Assembly (NCBI RefSeq): GCF_013744875.1
Contig: NZ_CP059399.1
Coordinates: 4,340,001 to 4,404,000, forward strand
Length of the DNA: 64,000 bases
Reading direction: 5' to 3'
Origin: Nocardia huaxiensis
Lineage (GTDB): Bacteria; Actinomycetota; Actinomycetes; Mycobacteriales; Mycobacteriaceae
In this document: positions 61,479 to 64,000 of the stretch, one piece after another
How positions within the stretch are numbered: the first letter of the stretch is position 1
Layout: every line of letters begins with the position of its first letter
Translations under genes and position numbers: made by a program
Notes under the pieces: model-generated
What the model was told of the DNA's origin: nothing
Seen by the model: only the letters and a program-made list of their open reading frames with translations
The model's database searches: none

Positions 61479-62809
61479 TCCAGCGTTATTACGTCACCGG
61501 ACTCGACAACCGCCGACTTCAGCTTGCCACTCGGCGACCGCGGCAGGGAGTCGACCACGCGAATATCCACCCGCTGCCCCGGACCGAACAGGCGGGTCAC
61601 GGCGGCGCGCACCTCCGCGGCGCACTCGTGCTCCGAAAAGCCGTCGCCGGGAACGAATCTCACCTCGAAGACACCCGGGGCGCGCTGGGCGATCTGGGCC
61701 TCGCGCAGGCCGGTCAGATCATCGAGCACGGTGGAGCCCAGCGGGAGCGGACGGCCGTCGGCGGAGGTGAAGATATCGTCCACGCGACCGTCGACGGTGC
61801 CGAGCAGGGGGAAGGCACGGCCGCACGGGCAGTTCCGCCCGGGTTCGGGCGGGCGCACCTCGTCGCCGGTGCGGTAGCGGAACAGTGGGAATCCCGTGTT
61901 GTGCAAGGGGGTTCCGACGATCTCCCAGCGGTCCTCGCAGCCTTCGAGCGGGACGAGTTCGACGATGCCGTAGTCCGGGAACGCGTGATAGCCCCCTTCC
62001 TCACAGGTTCCGGCCAGGGCGACCCGTTCGGTCTGGCCGTAGTGGTCCACGATCGGGGCGGTGTAGACCTCGCGCATGAGAGCCTGCTGGCCGGGTGTCA
62101 TCATCTCCGAGGACGTAATGATCGCGCGCACCGGGATTTTCACGCCGCGATCACGCAGCAATGCCGCCAGCAGCGCGATGCTGGAGGGCCAGCCCTCGAT
62201 GGCGTGCGGGTCGAAACGCTGAATATCCTCGATGATGGCGTCGATGCGCTCGGGCGTCAGATAGAAACTCGACACCAGCAACTGGCCCGCACCCGGCAGC
62301 AGCAGGGTGGGGCGGTCCGCGCCGCCCGAGGCGAAACCATTGCCGCGCAACACAACCCGGCGCGAATCCGCGGGCACGCCGAACCAGCTCCACTGCCGTT
62401 CCAGCGCGGTCAGCTCGAGCACCGAGGAAGTCATGGTCCGGTAGACCTGAACCGGGCGGCCCGACGAGCCACTCGACATGGCCGGCCACATCAGCCGGCG
62501 CGGGCGGGTGCGGAAGCGATCGGCCCGGCCCACCAGATCCGCTCGCGAAATCAGCGGCAGCCGTGGGAGATCGGCGAGCGTGCGGATCGAGGACGGGTCG
62601 ATGCCGTGGTCGCGGAACCACTCGCGGTAGAAGGGGGAGCGCGCGGCGGCGATACCCACCAGTTTGCGCAGACGCTGCTCCTGGAAGGCCCGGATGGTCG
62701 CGGCATCGGCCCGATCCAGGGTGGCGAGTGTGCGGCGCAGTGCGCCGCGGCGCGGATGAACACGCCTGAGCCGGTGTTTGAAGCTCAGGCTCGAGTCTTG
62801 ATATGTCAT
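61475..62809 (-). CDS. CapK/PaaK-like adenylate-forming enzyme
   Basis: 444 residues. The CapK/phenylacetate-CoA-ligase-like pattern includes MSSGSSGRPVQVYRT (phosphate loop, near 110-124), ITSSEMMTP, DHYGQTERVALAG (ATP-binding) and FRYRTGDEVRP, then a Cys pair near CPCGRAF and a C-terminal lid with PRSPSGKLK (catalytic Lys). Such enzymes activate a carboxylic acid as adenylate or thioester. In capsule loci they are thought to add non-sugar acyl groups. First gene of the operon with Wzz and ligase. Confidence 0.83.
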   Translation of the reverse strand: MTYQDSSLSFKHRLRRVHPRRGALRRTLATLDRADAATIRAFQEQRLRKLVGIAAARSPFYREWFRDHGIDPSSIRTLADLPRLPLISRADLVGRADRFRTRPRRLMWPAMSSGSSGRPVQVYRTMTSSVLELTALERQWSWFGVPADSRRVVLRGNGFASGGADRPTLLLPGAGQLLVSSFYLTPERIDAIIEDIQRFDPHAIEGWPSSIALLAALLRDRGVKIPVRAIITSSEMMTPGQQALMREVYTAPIVDHYGQTERVALAGTCEEGGYHAFPDYGIVELVPLEGCEDRWEIVGTPLHNTGFPLFRYRTGDEVRPPEPGRNCPCGRAFPLLGTVDGRVDDIFTSADGRPLPLGSTVLDDLTGLREAQIAQRAPGVFEVRFVPGDGFSEHECAAEVRAAVTRLFGPGQRVDIRVVDSLPRSPSGKLKSAVVESGDVITLE

Positions 62810-62887
62810 TGTTCAGCAGCCCCCAGCCGGCATCCCCGCGGACGTCCCCGGCATCTGTTCTTGTCTCACCCCGACAGCGACGTCCAC

Positions 62888-62998
62888 GGTAACGCCGCGT
62901 ATTGCACGGCACGATGATAACTCCGACGAATCACGTAACACATTGGTATAAAGCTAATCAGCGGTACAACGATGCGTGGTGGGGTGCAGAGTGGACGT
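62888..62998 (+). promoter_or_regulatory. Duplicated leader, copy 2 (upstream of sugar dehydrogenase)
   Basis: About 111 bp matching 54926-55034, including the extended -10 TGGTATAAA, the GCGGT..CAACGATGC block and the terminal GGGGTGCAGRGTGGACGT. Differences (for example TGCACGGC versus TGCGTGGT) keep a small GCAC/GTGC pairing possible through G-U pairs. It lies in the spacer divergent to the CapK-like gene. Confidence 0.85.
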
Positions 62999-64000
62999 AC
63001 AAGACCGTACGGGCCTGGAATTGACCGTCAGTGTTTTCGGACTCGGATACGTGGGCTGTGTTTCGGCCGCCTGCCTGGCCGCCCGGGGGAACGCCGTCAT
63101 CGGCGTGGACGTGAATCCGCAGAAAACGGAGTTCATCCGGCAGGGGAAAACGCCGGTCGTGGAGGAGCGCATCGGCGAGCTCATCGCCGGGGTGGTGGCC
63201 TCCGGTCGGCTGACCGTCACCGAGGACGTGGCGAAAGCGGTTGCCGCCAGCGATATTTCGATCGTATGCGTGGGCACGCCGTCCGCACCGGGCGGTGGGC
63301 TCTCGACGGCCTATCTCGAGCGGGTGAGCGAGGAGATCGGGGCCGCGCTGGCGGACAAGGACGGCCGGCATGTGGTCGCCTATCGCAGCACCATGGTGCC
63401 GGGCACCTGCGAGAGCACGCTGATCCCGCTGCTCGAGAAGTCCTCCGGCAAGCGCGCCGGAATCGATTTCGGGGTGTGCGTGAACCCGGAGTTCCTGCGG
63501 GAGGGCAGCAGTGTCCGCGATTTCGAGAATCCACCGAAAACCGTTGTGGGCGAGACCGATACCCGGTCCGGGGCCGCTCTGATGAGCCTCTACGACGGCC
63601 TGCCCGGCCCGCGCTTCCGGGTGCCCATCGCGGTCGCCGAGATGACCAAATACGTGGACAACAGCTTCCACGCGCTGAAAGTGACCTTCGGCAACGAGAT
63701 CGGCGCGCTGTGCTCCGAACTGGGCCTGGACTCGCACGCCGTCATGGACATCTTCCTCGCCGACACCAAACTCAATATCAGCTCCGCCTACCTGCGGCCC
63801 GGCTTCGCCTTCGGCGGCTCCTGCCTGCCCAAGGACGTGCGCGCACTGAATCACACTGCGCGCCAGCATGATCTGGAATTGCCGGTGCTGCAGAACGTGC
63901 TCGTCTCCAATGAGGCGCAACTGCGCCGGGCGGTCGACCTGGTCATCGCGCTGGGGCGGCGCAAGGTCGGCATCTTCGGGCTGTCCTTCAAGGCCGGCAC
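62991..64000 (+). CDS. Nucleotide-sugar dehydrogenase (GDP-mannose/UDP-glucose 6-dehydrogenase), 3' end outside
   Basis: Open to the right edge, so about 336 residues are seen. GTG 62991 lies in the duplicated leader; TTG 63021 would give the classic start LTVSVFGLGYVG and is equally likely. Motifs: NAD loop FGLGYVGCVSAACL, VGTPSAPGGG, CVNPEFLREGS, KYVDNSFHALKVTFGNE (catalytic Lys) and FAFGGSCLPKDVRAL with the catalytic Cys. The order of motifs is closest to AlgD-type GDP-mannose dehydrogenase. It makes a uronic acid donor for the polysaccharide. Confidence 0.9.
   Translation, partial: MDVQDRTGLELTVSVFGLGYVGCVSAACLAARGNAVIGVDVNPQKTEFIRQGKTPVVEERIGELIAGVVASGRLTVTEDVAKAVAASDISIVCVGTPSAPGGGLSTAYLERVSEEIGAALADKDGRHVVAYRSTMVPGTCESTLIPLLEKSSGKRAGIDFGVCVNPEFLREGSSVRDFENPPKTVVGETDTRSGAALMSLYDGLPGPRFRVPIAVAEMTKYVDNSFHALKVTFGNEIGALCSELGLDSHAVMDIFLADTKLNISSAYLRPGFAFGGSCLPKDVRALNHTARQHDLELPVLQNVLVSNEAQLRRAVDLVIALGRRKVGIFGLSFKAG

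Overview
The window looks like chromosomal DNA of a mycolic-acid actinomycete, most likely Nocardia or a close relative. Coding sequence is very GC-rich. Hallmark genes are a complete mce operon, a mycolate-type cyclopropane synthase, a WS/DGAT acyltransferase, an MspA-type porin, cutinases, an F420-dependent LLM oxidoreductase, a DUF222/HNH (13E12-type) protein and a two-domain fatty acyl-CoA reductase. No tRNA, rRNA, CRISPR array or phage block was recognised.

Layout. 1-2.7 kb: the end of a TDT-type transporter, then a TetR regulator divergent from a secreted lipase. 3.1-12.9 kb: yrbE-yrbE-mceABCDEF-mas followed by two TetR genes, all tightly coupled; a 16-bp palindrome sits over the predicted -35 box. 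12.9-21.4 kb: lipid and envelope housekeeping (second-copy MetRS candidate, LLM oxidoreductase, cyclopropane synthase, expansin-like protein, hydrolase, WS/DGAT, cutinase). 21.3-25.5 kb: a repeat-rich patch with a HEAT-like protein, a ~640-bp imperfect foldback, the DUF222/HNH gene and a degenerate 15-bp minisatellite. 25.5-36.7 kb: fatty acyl-CoA reductase, Uma2-like protein, a four-gene operon (lipoprotein, class III aminotransferase, SDR, amidohydrolase), a Ser/Thr kinase, a penicillin-binding-like hydrolase and a glycosyltransferase.

37.5-64 kb is a large surface-polysaccharide locus. It supplies modified sugars (two C-methyltransferases, RmlC-like epimerase, RfbF-like nucleotidyltransferase, PIG-L deacetylase, two extended SDRs, a GDP-mannose/UDP-glucose dehydrogenase), assembles chains (a reduced sugar transferase and four GT4 enzymes here, plus a GT2 enzyme just upstream at 35.9 kb), decorates them (pyruvyl transferase, GNAT, CapK-like ligase), exports and polymerises them (Wzx flippase, two Wzz/BY-kinase-like proteins, WaaL/Wzy-like protein) and trims them (lipoprotein lyase). 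Two divergent promoters in this locus carry the same ~110-bp leader, which suggests co-regulation. Both Wzz proteins have lost the kinase motifs.

Recurring structural themes are 1-4 bp start/stop overlaps inside operons, tail-to-tail gene overlaps, and short tandem duplications of 15-24 bp both between and inside genes.
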